Shown: piece after piece, positions 50,187-61,700 of the stretch | How the letters are laid out: each line of letters opens with the position of its first letter | Position numbering within the stretch: position 1 is the stretch's first letter | Assembly (NCBI RefSeq): GCF_009763805.1 | Contig: NZ_CP046804.1 | Coordinates: forward strand, 1,736,001 to 1,800,000 | Direction: 5' to 3' | Source: Vibrio cidicii | GTDB taxonomy: Bacteria; Pseudomonadota; Gammaproteobacteria; Enterobacterales; Vibrionaceae | Length of the DNA: 64,000 nt | Program-made: the position numbers and the translations under genes | The notes under the pieces: model-generated | Seen by the model: only the letters and a program-made list of their open reading frames with translations | Databases searched by the model: none | Told to the model about the DNA's origin: nothing

Positions 50187-50222
50187 AACAAAAACGGCTC
50201 AATGCTAAGCATCAAGCCGTTT
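50187..50222 (-). terminator. Terminator or attenuator between fabF and pabC
   Basis: AAACGGCT and AGCCGTTT form the outer stem, ATGC and GCAT the inner stem, with CA/CA internal bulges and loop TAA. An A-rich run (50182-50193) gives minus-strand Ts. It lies within 20 bases of the pabC start. Confidence 0.75.
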
Positions 50223-50250
50223 AAATACAAGTTTCTAAACTCTAAAGCAC

Positions 50251-51493
50251 TTAGATTTTCTTAAAGATCAGAGAAACCGTTAGTACCACCGAAGCCGAAA
50301 GAGTTACAGATGGCGTACTCCATCTCCACTTTTTGTGCAACATGCGGCACGAGGTCAATGTCTAATCCGTCTTCCGGGTTATCTAGGTTGATGGTTGGTG
50401 GAACAATCTGATCAACCAATGACATCACCGTGATGATAGCCTCAACAGACCCAGCAGCGCCTAAAAGGTGCCCGGTCATTGACTTAGTTGAAGAAACTTT
50501 AACTTGTTTCGCGCCTTCTTCACCAAGAGCACGCTTGACGCCCTTGATTTCCGCCACATCACCGGCCGGTGTTGATGTGCCGTGCGCATTCACGTAGCCA
50601 ACTTGTGTGCCGACAATTCCAGCATCACGCATCGCCGCTTCCATCGCCAGTGCGCCGCCCGAACCATCTTCACTCGGAGAGGTCATGTGGTAAGCATCAC
50701 CAGACATACCAAAGCCAACTAGCTCAGCGTAAATCTTCGCACCACGCGCTTTAGCGTGTTCATACTCTTCCAATACCATGATGCCAGCACCGTCACCCAG
50801 TACAAAACCGTCACGGTCTTTGTCCCAAGGGCGAGACGCTTTTTGTGGCTCATCATTGCGGGTCGATAACGCTTTCGCCGCGCCAAAACCTGCCATGCCA
50901 AGCGGTGTTGATGCTTTTTCGGCACCACCAGCGACCATAGCATCGGCGTCACCGTAAGCGATCATGCGCGCAGCGTGACCAATATTGTGCAGGCCAGTTG
51001 TACACGCGGTAGAAATAGCGATATTCGGGCCACGCAAGCCTCGCATAATAGACAAGTTACCCGCAACCATGTTGACGATGGTTGAAGGAACAAAGAATGG
51101 ACTCACTTTACGTGGGCCTTTCTCGACTAGAGCGGTATGGCCAGTTTCAATTAAATCAAGGCCACCGATGCCAGAACCAATTGCCACACCAACACGATGT
51201 GCATTCTGCTCGTTAACATCCAGACCTGAGTCATCTAGAGCTTGAATACCTGCTGCAATGCCGTACTGGATAAATAAATCCATTTTACGAGCATCTTTTT
51301 TAGACATGTACTCTTCGCAATTGAAGTCTTTCACCAGACCTGCAAAACGGGTAGAAAAGTTAGTTGTATCGAAATGTTCGATATTGACGATACCACTTTT
51401 GCCTTCCAGCAGGGCTTTCCATGAATCTGCTACAGTGTTGCCGACCGGTGACAACATACCCATGCCAGTGACAACTACACGACGCTTGGACAC
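50251..51493 (-). CDS. fabF: 3-oxoacyl-ACP synthase II (KAS II), frameshift in last codons
   Basis: Condensing enzyme that elongates acyl-ACP, including palmitoleoyl-ACP. Catalytic Cys in [12 protein letters not shown], His in [11 protein letters not shown] and [12 protein letters not shown]. As written, the frame ends GGTNGFSDL at 50261. Removing one base from GGTTTCTCTG (50274-50276) restores GGTNGSLIFKKI with a stop at 50251 and 413 residues, identical in length to E. coli FabF. This is the only case where the inserted base lies in GTTC of the coding strand (GAAC of the template). Function is unlikely to be affected. Confidence 0.95.
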
Positions 51494-51543
51494 GATATAA
51501 TTCTCCGGGAATTGAATTTCTATGGGAGGATAGAAGAAGTTGG

Positions 51544-51573
51544 AAAAAACACAGGCGGTCTAGGTGACCGCCT
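51544..51573 (-). terminator. Terminator/attenuator between acpP and fabF
   Basis: AGGCGGTC (51553-51560) pairs with GACCGCCT (51566-51573) around TAGGT; the A-run at 51544-51549 gives minus-strand Ts. It probably lets acpP be made in excess over fabF. Confidence 0.8.
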
Positions 51574-51584
51574 GGGAGAGACTA

Positions 51585-51821
51585 TTACTCTGCGTTAGCA
51601 GTCACGTAGTCGATAGCAGCTTGAACAGTTGTGATCTTTTCAGCTTCTTCGTCTGGAATCTCAGTGTCGAATTCTTCTTCTAGTGCCATTACTAGCTCAA
51701 CGGTGTCTAGAGAATCCGCGCCCAGGTCATCTACGAAAGAAGCTTCGTTTTTCACTTCAGCTTCATCAACACCTAGTTGTTCAACAATGATTTTCTTTAC
51801 GCGTTCTTCGAGGTTGCTCAT
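51585..51821 (-). CDS. acpP: Acyl carrier protein
   Basis: A 78-residue acidic helical protein. The phosphopantetheine serine lies in [20 protein letters not shown]. Carries acyl chains for fabH, fabD, fabG, fabF and plsX products. It has a 165-base gap upstream (own promoter likely) and a terminator-like hairpin downstream. Confidence 0.98.
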   Translation of the reverse strand: MSNLEERVKKIIVEQLGVDEAEVKNEASFVDDLGADSLDTVELVMALEEEFDTEIPDEEAEKITTVQAAIDYVTANAE

Positions 51822-51986
51822 TTTTCTTTTCCTTTACAGAGTTCGCTTTATGCGATGTTTTCCGTAGTTTATTCAATCTATTAAAAGTTGCAAGGCTAAC
51901 TTTTCTGGTCAAACCACAATTTACGCGATTTTAACCGATTTTCATTACATATTTGACCTAAATCATGCACAGATACTGCACAAGAT

Positions 51987-52733
51987 CTAAACCATATACA
52001 TGCCACCATTCACATGAAGTGTTTCGCCAGTGATGTAAGCCGCCGCTGGCGAAGCCAAAAATACCACAGCTTCAGCGATTTCACGAGGATCACCAAGACG
52101 ACCTGCTGGTACATTCGCCAAAGTGACGGCACGTTGTTCATCATTGAGCGCACGAGTCATGTCGGTTTCGATAAAACCAGGGGCAACCGTGTTCACTGTC
52201 ACACCACGCGATGCTACTTCACGTGCAAGAGACTTGGTAAAGCCGATCACACCTGCTTTAGCGGCTGCGTAGTTTGCCTGCCCTGCATTACCCATAGTGC
52301 CAACAACAGAGCCGACGTTGATAATGCGACCATCACGCTTTTTCATCATGCCACGCATAACCGCTTTTGACAGACGGAAGATAGACGTTAGGTTGGTGTC
52401 CATAATGTCACTCCATTCGTCATCTTTCATGCGCATTAACAGATTATCACGCGTGATGCCTGCATTATTGATCAAAATATCAATCGCGCCGAACTCATCG
52501 TTGATGGCCTTTAGTGTAGCCTCAATTGATTCAGCTTGGGTGACATTTAACGCAAAACCTTTGCCATTTTCGCCTAAATATTCAGAAATGGCGGCTGCGC
52601 CACTTTCTGATGTTGCAGTACCGATGACGGTTGCACCACGCTCAACCAAGGTTTCCGCAATCGCGCGGCCAATACCACGGCTTGCGCCTGTCACTAGGGC
52701 AACTTTGCCACTTAAACTCAATAAGTCTGTCAT
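51987..52733 (-). CDS. fabG: 3-oxoacyl-ACP reductase
   Basis: 248-residue SDR enzyme. NADPH site TGASRGIGRAIA, NNAGITRDNLLMRM, catalytic S and Y-K in INVGSVVGTMGNAGQANYAAAK, and the FabG-type C-terminus GETLHVNGGMYMV. Reduces 3-ketoacyl-ACP. Lies 12 bases after fabD in the same operon. Confidence 0.97.
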   Translation of the reverse strand: MTDLLSLSGKVALVTGASRGIGRAIAETLVERGATVIGTATSESGAAAISEYLGENGKGFALNVTQAESIEATLKAINDEFGAIDILINNAGITRDNLLMRMKDDEWSDIMDTNLTSIFRLSKAVMRGMMKKRDGRIINVGSVVGTMGNAGQANYAAAKAGVIGFTKSLAREVASRGVTVNTVAPGFIETDMTRALNDEQRAVTLANVPAGRLGDPREIAEAVVFLASPAAAYITGETLHVNGGMYMV

Positions 52734-52745
52734 TGGTTTTCCTTA

Positions 52746-53669
52746 TTATTTTACAGCGTCCAGCGAAGCCATATCGTTCACCGCTGCCGCTTCTAGAGAC
52801 TTAACAATGCGTTTGGTCAAACCGGTTAATACTTTACCGGGACCCATTTCAAGTAATTTCTCCACACCCTGATTACTCATTAGTTCTACGCTCTCGGTCC
52901 AACGAACTGGGCTGTAAAGCTGACGAACAAGGGCATCCTTGATCTTCACAGGGTCGGTTTCTGCAACCACATCAACGTTATTAATAACAGGAAGTTGCGG
53001 AGCATTAAATTCGATAGATTCTAGAGCAATCGCCAGTTTGTCTGCCGCTGGCTTCATCAATGCACAGTGTGATGGTACTGAAACTGGCAGTGGAAGTGCA
53101 CGTTTAGCACCGGCTTCTTTACACAGCACGCCCGCACGCTCTACGGCATCTTTGCTGCCAGCAATCACCACTTGACCCGGCGAGTTAAAGTTCACCGGAG
53201 AAACCACTTCGCCTTGCGCGGCGTCTTCACAGGCTTTTGCAATCGCTTCGTCATCGAGACCAATAATCGCATACATCGCGCCCGTCCCCGCTGGAACCGC
53301 TTCTTGCATCAATTGCCCACGCAGTTCAACCAGCTTGATCGCTTGTTTAAAGTCGATAACACCTGCACAAACCAACGCCGAATACTCACCTAAGCTGTGA
53401 CCTGCCAAGTTTGCAGGTTGCGCAAGACCTAGCTGCTGCCATACGCGCCAGATCGCGACAGATGAGGCCAGTAAAGCAGGCTGAGTACGAAAAGTTTGAT
53501 TGAGGTCTTCCACAGGGCCATTTTGCACTAAAGACCAAAGGTCGTAGCCAAGCGTTTCTGAGGCTTGTGCAAAAGTCTCTTTAACAATGTCATATTGTTC
53601 GCCAAGTTCAGCAAGCATACCTACAGCTTGTGAGCCCTGACCTGGGAATACAATAGCAAACTTGCTCAT
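52746..53669 (-). CDS. fabD: Malonyl-CoA:ACP transacylase
   Basis: 307 residues from ATG 53669 (MSKFAIVFPGQGSQAVGMLA), with AAGGA nine bases upstream. Nucleophile in AGHSLGEYSALV (GHSLG), His in PVSVPSHCALMKPA and Gln in FPGQGSQ. Supplies malonyl-ACP. Confidence 0.97.
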   Translation of the reverse strand: MSKFAIVFPGQGSQAVGMLAELGEQYDIVKETFAQASETLGYDLWSLVQNGPVEDLNQTFRTQPALLASSVAIWRVWQQLGLAQPANLAGHSLGEYSALVCAGVIDFKQAIKLVELRGQLMQEAVPAGTGAMYAIIGLDDEAIAKACEDAAQGEVVSPVNFNSPGQVVIAGSKDAVERAGVLCKEAGAKRALPLPVSVPSHCALMKPAADKLAIALESIEFNAPQLPVINNVDVVAETDPVKIKDALVRQLYSPVRWTESVELMSNQGVEKLLEMGPGKVLTGLTKRIVKSLEAAAVNDMASLDAVK

Positions 53670-53742
53670 AGTAATTTTCCTTAACCAAAGCAAAATAAGG
53701 GAAAGTCGTTACAAATTAACGACTTTAATATGAAATTCTTAA

Positions 53743-54693
53743 TTAAAAGCGTACTAGGGCCGAACCCCAAGTAAAACCACCACCAAAAGCCTCGAGCAAT
53801 AAGGTCTGACCACGCTTAATGCGGCCATCACGCACCGCTTCGTCCAATGCCGTTGGAACCGTGGCGGCTGAGGTGTTGCCATGACGATCGAGGGTGATCA
53901 CTACTTGATCGAGCGACATAGACAGTTTTTTCGCCGTCGCTGAGATGATTCGGTAGTTCGCCTGATGCGGCACTAACCAATCCAACTCAGATTTATGCAT
54001 GCCGTTCGCTTCTAGAGTATCTTTCACCAGTTTCGATAACTGTGTCACCGCTACTTTGAATACTTCGTTACCCGCCATGTGTAACCATTTGTCGGCATCT
54101 TTGCCGCGCTCAGGTACTTCTAAGCTAAGAAGATCACCAAACTCACCATCCGCGTAGATGTGGGTAGATAGAATACCCGGCTCTTCGCTTGCACCAATAA
54201 CAACCGCACCAGCGCCATCACCGAACAAGATAATCGTCGAACGGTCTGTTGGGTCACACGTCTTCGACAGGGCATCTGAGCCAATCACTAGCACATTTTT
54301 ACACATGCCTGATTTGATATGCTGATCCGCAATGGAAAGCGCATAAACAAAACCTGAACATGCCGCTGCCAAATCAAATGCAGGGCAACCTTTAATTGCA
54401 AGTTTTGCTTGAACTTGACAGGCTGATGATGGAAAAGTGTGACTGCCACTGGTTGTCGCAACGATGATCATATCGATATCGTTCTTATCAATGCCCGCCA
54501 TCTCAATGGCGTTTTGAGCGGCGTAGAAACCCATATCTGCAACGGTTTCATTTTCTGCCGCAATACGACGTTCTTTAATACCAGTTCGGGCAACAATCCA
54601 CTCATCACTTGTCTCTACCATTTTCTCGAGATCGGCATTGGTGCGGATCTGAGATGGCAAGTAGCTGCCAGTACCTAAAATTTTGCTATACAT
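53743..54693 (-). CDS. fabH: 3-oxoacyl-ACP synthase III (KAS III)
   Basis: 316 residues. The catalytic triad is visible: Cys in [13 protein letters not shown], His in [11 protein letters not shown] and Asn in [13 protein letters not shown]. Condenses acetyl-CoA with malonyl-ACP to start fatty-acid synthesis. Six bases separate it from plsX. Confidence 0.97.
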   Translation of the reverse strand: MYSKILGTGSYLPSQIRTNADLEKMVETSDEWIVARTGIKERRIAAENETVADMGFYAAQNAIEMAGIDKNDIDMIIVATTSGSHTFPSSACQVQAKLAIKGCPAFDLAAACSGFVYALSIADQHIKSGMCKNVLVIGSDALSKTCDPTDRSTIILFGDGAGAVVIGASEEPGILSTHIYADGEFGDLLSLEVPERGKDADKWLHMAGNEVFKVAVTQLSKLVKDTLEANGMHKSELDWLVPHQANYRIISATAKKLSMSLDQVVITLDRHGNTSAATVPTALDEAVRDGRIKRGQTLLLEAFGGGFTWGSALVRF

Positions 54694-54698
54694 GAAGA

Positions 54699-55724
54699 CT
54701 AATAATGCCTCTCGAGTAAAACCGCTTCCAAACGATCGCTTATCCGGCTTGGTACTTGTCGTTTGACCTCGTGTACTGCTTCGCCTATGGCGTTAACAAC
54801 CGCAGATACATCAGCACTTCCATGACTTTTAATGACAATGCCGCGCAATCCTAGCAAACTTGCGCCGTTATACTGGTCGGGGTTCAGTGTTTTTAATTCA
54901 TAAAATAGCCCAGAAAGCAGTTTTTTAGCTATCCAACCCTTTATAGACGAAGTCGCCATGCTATTTTTTATTTTTTCGATAAAGAGCTGAGCGGTTCCTT
55001 CACTCGCCTTAAGACAGACGTTACCGACAAAACCATCACAGACAATCACGTCGGCCACATTCTGTAGAATCTGGTTGCCCTCAATGAAGCCGACAAAATT
55101 AACCGCGTCGGTTTGGTTAAGTAATTCGGCACAACGTTTGACCACATCGTTACCTTTAATCTCCTCAACACCCACATTTAGTACCGCCACTTTGGGGACA
55201 CGATTAAGGTGCTCTTCGGCCAGCGCAGCCCCCATCACCGCAAATTGAAATAAACTGTCAGCGTCACAAGAGACGTTCGCCCCTAAATCCAGCATCCAAC
55301 TGCGGCCAGCGGACACGGTGGGTAACGCAGAGACCAATGCAGGTCTGTCTATGCCAGGCAGTAGTTTGAGAATAAAACGAGATAAGGCCATTAAAGCGCC
55401 AGTATTGCCACCACTGACACAGGCATCCGCTTTGCCATCAGAAACCAGTTCAATCGCCAAACGCATCGAACTGTCTTGGCTGTTGCGCAGTGCCAGAGAA
55501 GGTTTTTCCGAATTAGAGATTACACGACTGCAATGCTGGATAGTCAAGCGAGAGTCAGGTTTATAACCTAATCGGGAAAGTTGAGTTGTGATCAAGGGTT
55601 GATCACCTGTGAGAATCACTTTTAGCTCTGGGAAATGAGACAGTGCCTGCACGGCGGCAGGCACTGTGACGCGAGGACCAAAATCCCCGCCCATTGCATC
55701 AAGTGCAACGGTAATACTTTGCAA
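54699..55724 (-). CDS. plsX: Phosphate acyltransferase PlsX
   Basis: 341 residues with the Rossmann-like opening [20 protein letters not shown], then [19 protein letters not shown] and [18 protein letters not shown]. Converts acyl-ACP to acyl-phosphate for phospholipid synthesis. Nine bases after the rpmF stop; a conserved rpmF-plsX-fab operon. Confidence 0.96.
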   Translation of the reverse strand: MQSITVALDAMGGDFGPRVTVPAAVQALSHFPELKVILTGDQPLITTQLSRLGYKPDSRLTIQHCSRVISNSEKPSLALRNSQDSSMRLAIELVSDGKADACVSGGNTGALMALSRFILKLLPGIDRPALVSALPTVSAGRSWMLDLGANVSCDADSLFQFAVMGAALAEEHLNRVPKVAVLNVGVEEIKGNDVVKRCAELLNQTDAVNFVGFIEGNQILQNVADVIVCDGFVGNVCLKASEGTAQLFIEKIKNSMATSSIKGWIAKKLLSGLFYELKTLNPDQYNGASLLGLRGIVIKSHGSADVSAVVNAIGEAVHEVKRQVPSRISDRLEAVLLERHY

Positions 55725-55733
55725 AGGTCAACC

Positions 55734-55904
55734 TTACTTGTTGATAACCTTTTTGCCACGGTAGTAACCTTCAGCGGTTACGTTGTGGCGTAGGTGCGTT
55801 TCACCAGAAGTCGCGTCTACAGATAGAGCTGCTGTAGTTAGCGCATCGTGTGAACGACGCATACCACGTCTTGAACGTGTTTTACGGTTTTGTTGTACGG
55901 CCAT
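55734..55904 (-). CDS. rpmF: 50S ribosomal protein L32
   Basis: A 56-residue basic protein beginning [20 protein letters not shown] and ending RGKKVINK, the usual gammaproteobacterial L32. Encoded between yceD and plsX as in most of the class. Confidence 0.97.
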   Translation of the reverse strand: MAVQQNRKTRSRRGMRRSHDALTTAALSVDATSGETHLRHNVTAEGYYRGKKVINK

Positions 55905-55940
55905 TGACCCTACTCCTATGTTATGGGTTCAGCGTAAAGC

Positions 55941-56465
55941 TTATTGCTTTAAGCTTTTTAAAACATCGAACGGATTTGGTTTACTTTCCTCAATTTCTTC
56001 AGGAATATCGCCAAATACCATGTTATTTGAATCAACGCTGCAATCCGCTTCATCGTGCATGGCAATTTGAGGTAATTCTAGAATGAACTCGTCTTCAACC
56101 AATTGAATGAGATCGACTTCTCCGTACTCGTTAAGATCTACCAAATCGTAACATTCTGGGGCATCTTGCTCACTTTTCTCGCTGTAATAGGGAGTGTAAG
56201 TGAACTCTACTTCACAGCGATGTGTGAATGACTCATTACAACGTTGACACTCTAAATCGACTTCGATGTTAGCTTTACCAGAGATAACAACCAGTCGCTG
56301 TTCATCTATCTCAAATGACAAATAGACTTCTGCGTCGCGTTTTACGCCTTCGGTCATTTCAGCAAGACGCTTAAACAGACTGGCTTGGATGATACCATCG
56401 TAATCCAATCTTTTTTGAGCAGCCTTCGCCGGATCCACCGTTCGCGGTATTTTTACCTTTTGCAT
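55941..56465 (-). CDS. yceD: 23S rRNA accumulation protein YceD (DUF177)
   Basis: 174 residues. The CxxC-like CQRCNESFTHRC segment (about 75-86) and the acidic C-terminal LVEDEFILELPQIAMHDEAD are typical. YceD is linked to 23S rRNA maturation. First gene of the leftward rpmF-plsX-fab transcript. Confidence 0.93.
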   Translation of the reverse strand: MQKVKIPRTVDPAKAAQKRLDYDGIIQASLFKRLAEMTEGVKRDAEVYLSFEIDEQRLVVISGKANIEVDLECQRCNESFTHRCEVEFTYTPYYSEKSEQDAPECYDLVDLNEYGEVDLIQLVEDEFILELPQIAMHDEADCSVDSNNMVFGDIPEEIEESKPNPFDVLKSLKQ

Positions 56466-56614
56466 AGGGCGCGAATATTATCTTCCAAATAGAAATTAGT
56501 CAAAGAAAAAGGCAAAAAAGTTGTACTTTTTTGCGCTTGCTATACAGAGCATTAGCAAGGGTCGCTTTTGATCCGTTATGCTAGGAAAAATGCTCTGCCA
56601 AATTGTAAATTAAA

Positions 56615-57199
56615 ATGGAAAATTACCAACTAGTTTTAGCGTCTACCTCGCCATTTCGCCAGCAACTGCTTGAAAAACTCTCACTACCCTTTACGACCCA
56701 ATCACCAATTTGTGATGAGACCCCTTTACCAAGCGAATCTCCGCAAGACTTGGTTTTACGATTGGCACAAATCAAAGCGGAATCTTGTTCAGTAACCCAA
56801 TCAAGCTTAGTCATTGGCAGCGATCAGGTCTGCGTGATTGGTGGAGAAATTGTTGGCAAGCCACTCTCTAGAGAGCAGGCTATACAGCAACTACTCTCAC
56901 AAAGTGGTAAAAGCATTGATTTCTATACCGGTTTAGCCGTATTTAACAGCCAAACAGGACAAACGCTGAGCAAGCTAGATACCTTTCGTGTCCACTTTCG
57001 CCAACTTTCTCAAGCACAAATTGAATACTACGTCGATGTAGAACAACCTTTTTACTGCGCTGGCAGTTTCAAAAGTGAAGGATTAGGCATTGCGCTATTT
57101 GAACGATTAGAGGGCAAAGATCCCAACACTTTGATCGGGCTGCCTCTCATTGATCTGGTCGACATACTGGAAAAACACGGATGTAAAGTCCTGGGATAA
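56615..57199 (+). CDS. Maf-family nucleotide pyrophosphatase (YceF)
   Basis: 194 residues. It opens [19 protein letters not shown], with the acidic site [16 protein letters not shown] and [25 protein letters not shown]. The YceF subgroup acts on m7GTP. Divergent from yceD and convergent with rluC. Confidence 0.93.
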   Translation: MENYQLVLASTSPFRQQLLEKLSLPFTTQSPICDETPLPSESPQDLVLRLAQIKAESCSVTQSSLVIGSDQVCVIGGEIVGKPLSREQAIQQLLSQSGKSIDFYTGLAVFNSQTGQTLSKLDTFRVHFRQLSQAQIEYYVDVEQPFYCAGSFKSEGLGIALFERLEGKDPNTLIGLPLIDLVDILEKHGCKVLG

Positions 57200-57206
57200 T
57201 CAGAAT

Positions 57207-57232
57207 AAAGGGATGACCATCATCCCTTTTTC
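57207..57232. terminator. Convergent terminator maf/rluC
   Basis: AAGGGATGA (57208-57216) pairs with TCATCCCTT (57220-57228) around CCA, then Ts. It includes the restored rluC stop codon. Confidence 0.8.
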
Positions 57233-58174
57233 TCACTTCGAAGAGAGGCTAGCACCGCCTCTAGCTGTTCGCCCATTGGTGCGTTGATCTCCATAAACGC
57301 GTCGGTAGCTGGGTGAACAAAACGTATGTTGGCCGCATGCAAAAACAGACGATCTAAGCCATGTTGACCTGTGTAAGCGTCGAATCGACGATCACCATAT
57401 CGATCGTCCCACGCAATAGGGTGGCCGCTGTACTGTGTATGGACACGAATTTGATGCGTTTCTACCGGTAATCGGACTCGCTTGCACTAACGTCGCTTGG
57501 GTAAACTTTTCCAGCACACTAAAGCGCGTTTCAGAAGGTTTGCCATTCGGATTAACGCGAACAATACTATTCACTTCGTTCTTCAACAGTGGAGCGTTAA
57601 CCATTTTACAGCTGTTTTTCCACTCCCCCATCACCAGTGCGAAATAATACTTCCTAACCGTTTTTTCGCGAAACTGCGCTTGCAAATGACGCAATGCAGA
57701 GCGCTTTTTAGCCACGAGCAAGATTCCGGAGGTGTCACGGTCAATACGATGCACCAGCTCCAAAAAGCGCGCATCCGGCCTTAACGCTCGTAGCGCTTCA
57801 ATCGCACCAAATTTTAAACCACTACCACCGTGCACCGCCGTGCCAGAAGGTTTATTAAGAATCAGCAGGTGATCGTCTTCGAAGATAATCTGCTGCTCAA
57901 GTTCCGCCACTCGGTTCAGTTTAGTGCTAGGTGCGACTTCTGGTGTTTTTTCTTCCACCGTTACAGGAGGAATACGTACCACATCGCCAGCTTGCAGCTT
58001 GTACTCAGCTTTAATACGCTTTTTGTTGACTCGCACTTCTCCCTTACGCACGATTCGATAAATCATGCTTTTAGGAACATCTTTTAATTGGTTACGCAAG
58101 AAATTATCAATGCGTTGACCAGCCATATCCTCATCGATTTCGACGGATTGGACTTTCGTTCTGATTTCGTTCAT
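57220..58174 (-). pseudogene. rluC: 23S rRNA pseudouridine synthase RluC, frameshifted
   Basis: S4 domain (AGQRIDNFLRNQLKDVPKSM) followed by the RluA-type catalytic domain with the Asp in VHRIDRDTSGILLVAK. The frame breaks at GGTAGAAACGCATC (57459-57461 on the plus strand). With AGAACGCATC it reads VQASPITGRTHQIRVHTQYS, the normal motif, and continues to a stop at 57220 for 317 residues (E. coli RluC 319). Makes pseudouridines 955, 2504 and 2580 of 23S rRNA. It lies divergent from rne, as in E. coli. Confidence 0.9.
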
Positions 58175-58772
58175 GACGCTATTGTAAACGTAAAAGAGCT
58201 TAAGTTCACAGAGTCTTTCTTTTCCCTTAACGACAAAATTTACCTATTCGCACCATAATGTTCATTATCGCTTTGTTCTTTCACCAACAAAGTTACCCAC
58301 AGGTTACTAATCAGCCATCTATTGTTTATAAAGCCAACAACGACAACAGGTAAAATTGAACTCAAGCTAAAAACTTGCAACGTTTGCGTCAAAGGCGATT
58401 GCTGATACTCCGCAGCACTGCTATAGTTCACGACTGCGAAGGTAGGTCCGGTTGATTACTTGTATATAACCGACCGTTTGTCCACAAGCACACCGAGTAG
58501 TTTGTTGACGTTTGAATGCTGCAACTGGCGTAAGACATCTCAACATCAACATAACTGTCACACTACTCATCGCACACTCATGTTGAGTAATTACCGATAT
58601 TGATACGGCTCACAGGCAACGTATGTTGTTTGTGATGACTGACGTGCCCTAGAGCATCCCCCTCCAGCCGGGAGGCTGCAATCTGTAAACCACGGGATCA
58701 GGCACCATGAGATAGCGAACTTTGTGACAGAGACAAAAGACAACAAAAGATAAAGACAACGAGAAATTTTCA
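58175..58772 (+). promoter_or_regulatory. rne upstream region and structured 5' leader
   Basis: 598 bases without a gene. The part before rne contains CCTCC (58661-58665) paired with GGAGG (58671-58675) inside a wider stem GTGCC (58644-58648) with GGCAC (58701-58705). The long structured rne leader of E. coli mediates autoregulation by RNase E, and this may be its counterpart. The TATATAAC string near 58460 is a possible -10 element. Confidence 0.45.
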
Positions 58773-61700
58773 ATGAAAAGAATGTTAATTAACGCAACTC
58801 AAAAAGAAGAGTTGCGTGTCGCTTTGGTTGATGGCCAAAGACTTTACGATTTGGATATCGAGAGTCCTGGACATGAATCGAAGAAAGCAAATATCTACAA
58901 AGGGCGTATCACACGCGTTGAACCAAGCTTGGAAGCTGCATTCGTCGATTACGGTGCCGAGCGACATGGTTTCCTTCCCCTCAAAGAAATCGCCAAAGAA
59001 TACTTCCCTGATGGTTATACCTACCAAGGCCGCCCAAGCATTAAAGAAGTGCTAAAAGAAGGCCAGGAAGTGATCGTACAAATCGAAAAAGAAGAACGTG
59101 GTAGCAAAGGTGCAGCTTTAACCACGTTTATCTCATTGGCGGGCAGCTACTTAGTGCTGATGCCAAACAACCCTCGTGCAGGTGGTATTTCTCGCCGTAT
59201 CGAAGGTGACGAGAGAACCGATCTCAAAACGGCCTTAAGCACACTCGAGCTACCACAAGGGATGGGCTTGATTGTCCGCACCGCAGGGGTAGGTAAAAGT
59301 GCAGAAGAGCTAGAGTGGGATTTAAATGTACTGCTCAATCATTGGGCGGCAATCAAAGACGCTTCTGAATCAAATCCAGCACCGTTTTTGATCCATCAAG
59401 AGAGTAACGTCATTGTTCGCGCAATTCGCGATTATCTACGTCGTGACATCGGTGAGATCTTAATCGATAGCAATACCATTTTTGAGCGCGCCAAAGAGCA
59501 CATCCAGTTGGTTCGACCGGACTTTATCAGCCGAGTGAAGAAATACGATGGTGAAGTGCCACTTTTCAGTCACTATCAGATTGAGAGCCAGATCGAATCC
59601 GCTTTCCAGCGTGAAGTGCGCCTACCTTCTGGTGGCTCTATCGTTATTGATCCAACAGAAGCACTGACTTCAATTGATATCAACTCTGCCCGTGCAACCA
59701 AAGGCGGCGACATTGAAGAAACCGCTCTAAACACTAACTTAGAAGCAGCCGACGAAATTGCACGTCAGTTGCGCCTACGTGATTTAGGCGGCTTAGTTGT
59801 TATCGACTTTATCGATATGACGCCTGTTCGCCACCAACGCGAAGTGGAAAACCGTTTGCGAGAAGCAGTACGACTCGATCGCGCACGCGTACAAATCGGC
59901 CGTATTTCACGCTTTGGTCTGCTCGAAATGTCGCGTCAGCGCTTGAGCCCTTCTTTAGCAGAAGCAAGCCATCATATCTGTCCTCGTTGTAGCGGGACTG
60001 GTGTGGTTCGCGATAACGAATCTCTAGCGCTTTCTGTTTTACGTTTAATCGAAGAAGAAGCGTTGAAGGACAATACAGCGCAAGTGTTGGCTGTGGTACC
60101 AGTACCAATTGCCTCTTACCTGTTGAACGAAAAACGTCGCTCAGTAAACCACATTGAACGCATTCAAGAAGTGAAGATCACTGTGGTACCAAATTCAGAC
60201 ATGGAAACACCACATTTTGAGGTGATCCGTGTACGTGAAGGCGAAGAGGTGGATCTGCTTTCTTACTTGCTACCGCAGAAACTCGAAGCAATGAAAGAAG
60301 CGGAAGGTAAAGAAACTTCTGAAACAGAATTCAAGCCAAAACGCATTGAAGAGCCAGTACTGAAAGGTTTTGCTTCTCCAACGCAATCGGCGCCTGCACC
60401 AAAGCCAGCTCCACAAGTGAAAGAAGTGGAAGCTCAACCTCAGCCGCAACAACCCGGATTATTTAGCCGCTTCTTTAGCGCGCTGGGTAGCTTCCTCTTT
60501 GGCTCTGCGCAAGACAAATCTGAAGCAGAGAAGAAAGAGACTCCGAGCGAAGCTGAGAGAGACGACAAACGTCCAAGACGTGAGCGCAATGATCGTAACG
60601 ATCGTCGTCGTAACAGTCGTGAGCCTCGTGATAACCGTGACCCTCGAGACAACAAACGCCGCCGTAAGCCACGCGACGAGAGTGCCACTGTAGATTCCGC
60701 TCAAGATGAAAACGCGAAACCGCGTCAACAGCAAAAGCGTAAACCGAAAGCGGCTCCTGTCAAAACAGAAGCTCCTGTAGAAAACAAAGCGAATCCTAAA
60801 GTCGCGGAAAAAGGTCTGCAGCTCGCTTCAGAAGCACAAGGAGCGCAGAAGCAGGATTCTGTTAAAGCTAATGTGAAGGCAGAGAAAGTTAAGGAACGTC
60901 GTCAGCGCCGTAAACTGAACAAATCTGTACGCGTAAAAGACCAAGTTCAAGACGAAACGGTGGAAGAAAACGTGCTGGCTGCGACGCCTGTGCTAGAGCA
61001 AAACGAAAGTTTCGTTGCTACGCCAGTTGAAACAGCGGTCCAACCCGTTGCAACCATTGAGACAGACAGCGTCGATGAACAAGACGAAGACAAAGAGGCG
61101 AAACCACGCCGCAATCGTCGTTCGCCACGTCATCTTCGTGCTAGCGGGCAACGTCGTCGTCGTGGTCGTGACCGTCGTCCAAACCCTTTCCGCCTACGTA
61201 AAGGTGGTGTTGCGTCACCAGAAATGGCAATGGGTAAGGTGATGCCGCGCTACATTCCAAAACCAGTTGCGAAGAAAGATCAAATCGCGAAAGAGCCTGT
61301 GACAGAAACCGTTGTCGAATCAGCAGTGGTTTTACAAGGTGGTGTTGCTTGCCCTGAGCTCGCTATGGGTAAAGTCATTGTTCGACGTGACAGCGATGAG
61401 CAGCACACGTCTGACACTGTCCAGAAGAACGATGCGGCGGTTGAAGTCATTGAGCAAGTGACAGTACCTGTCGATGTAAAAGAGACGGTCATTGAGGCAG
61501 AAGAAATTTTCGTCGCAGCAAATGAACCTGCATCACAAGAAGACGTGGAAGTCGTAAGCGAATCAGCTCAAGAAACGGCTGAACAGGTTTCGGTTGCCGT
61601 TGAAGAAACGGTTGATGAAACTAATGCTGAAGTGACGACTCAGGAAACGACTTCTTCTCAGGTAGAAAGCAAAGAGGACTCGGCGGAGAATCTGGTCAAA

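Noticed and set aside
58240..58431. 63-residue leftward frame upstream of rluC
   Set aside because: No ribosome binding site or recognisable domain; lies in the rne/rluC regulatory gap.
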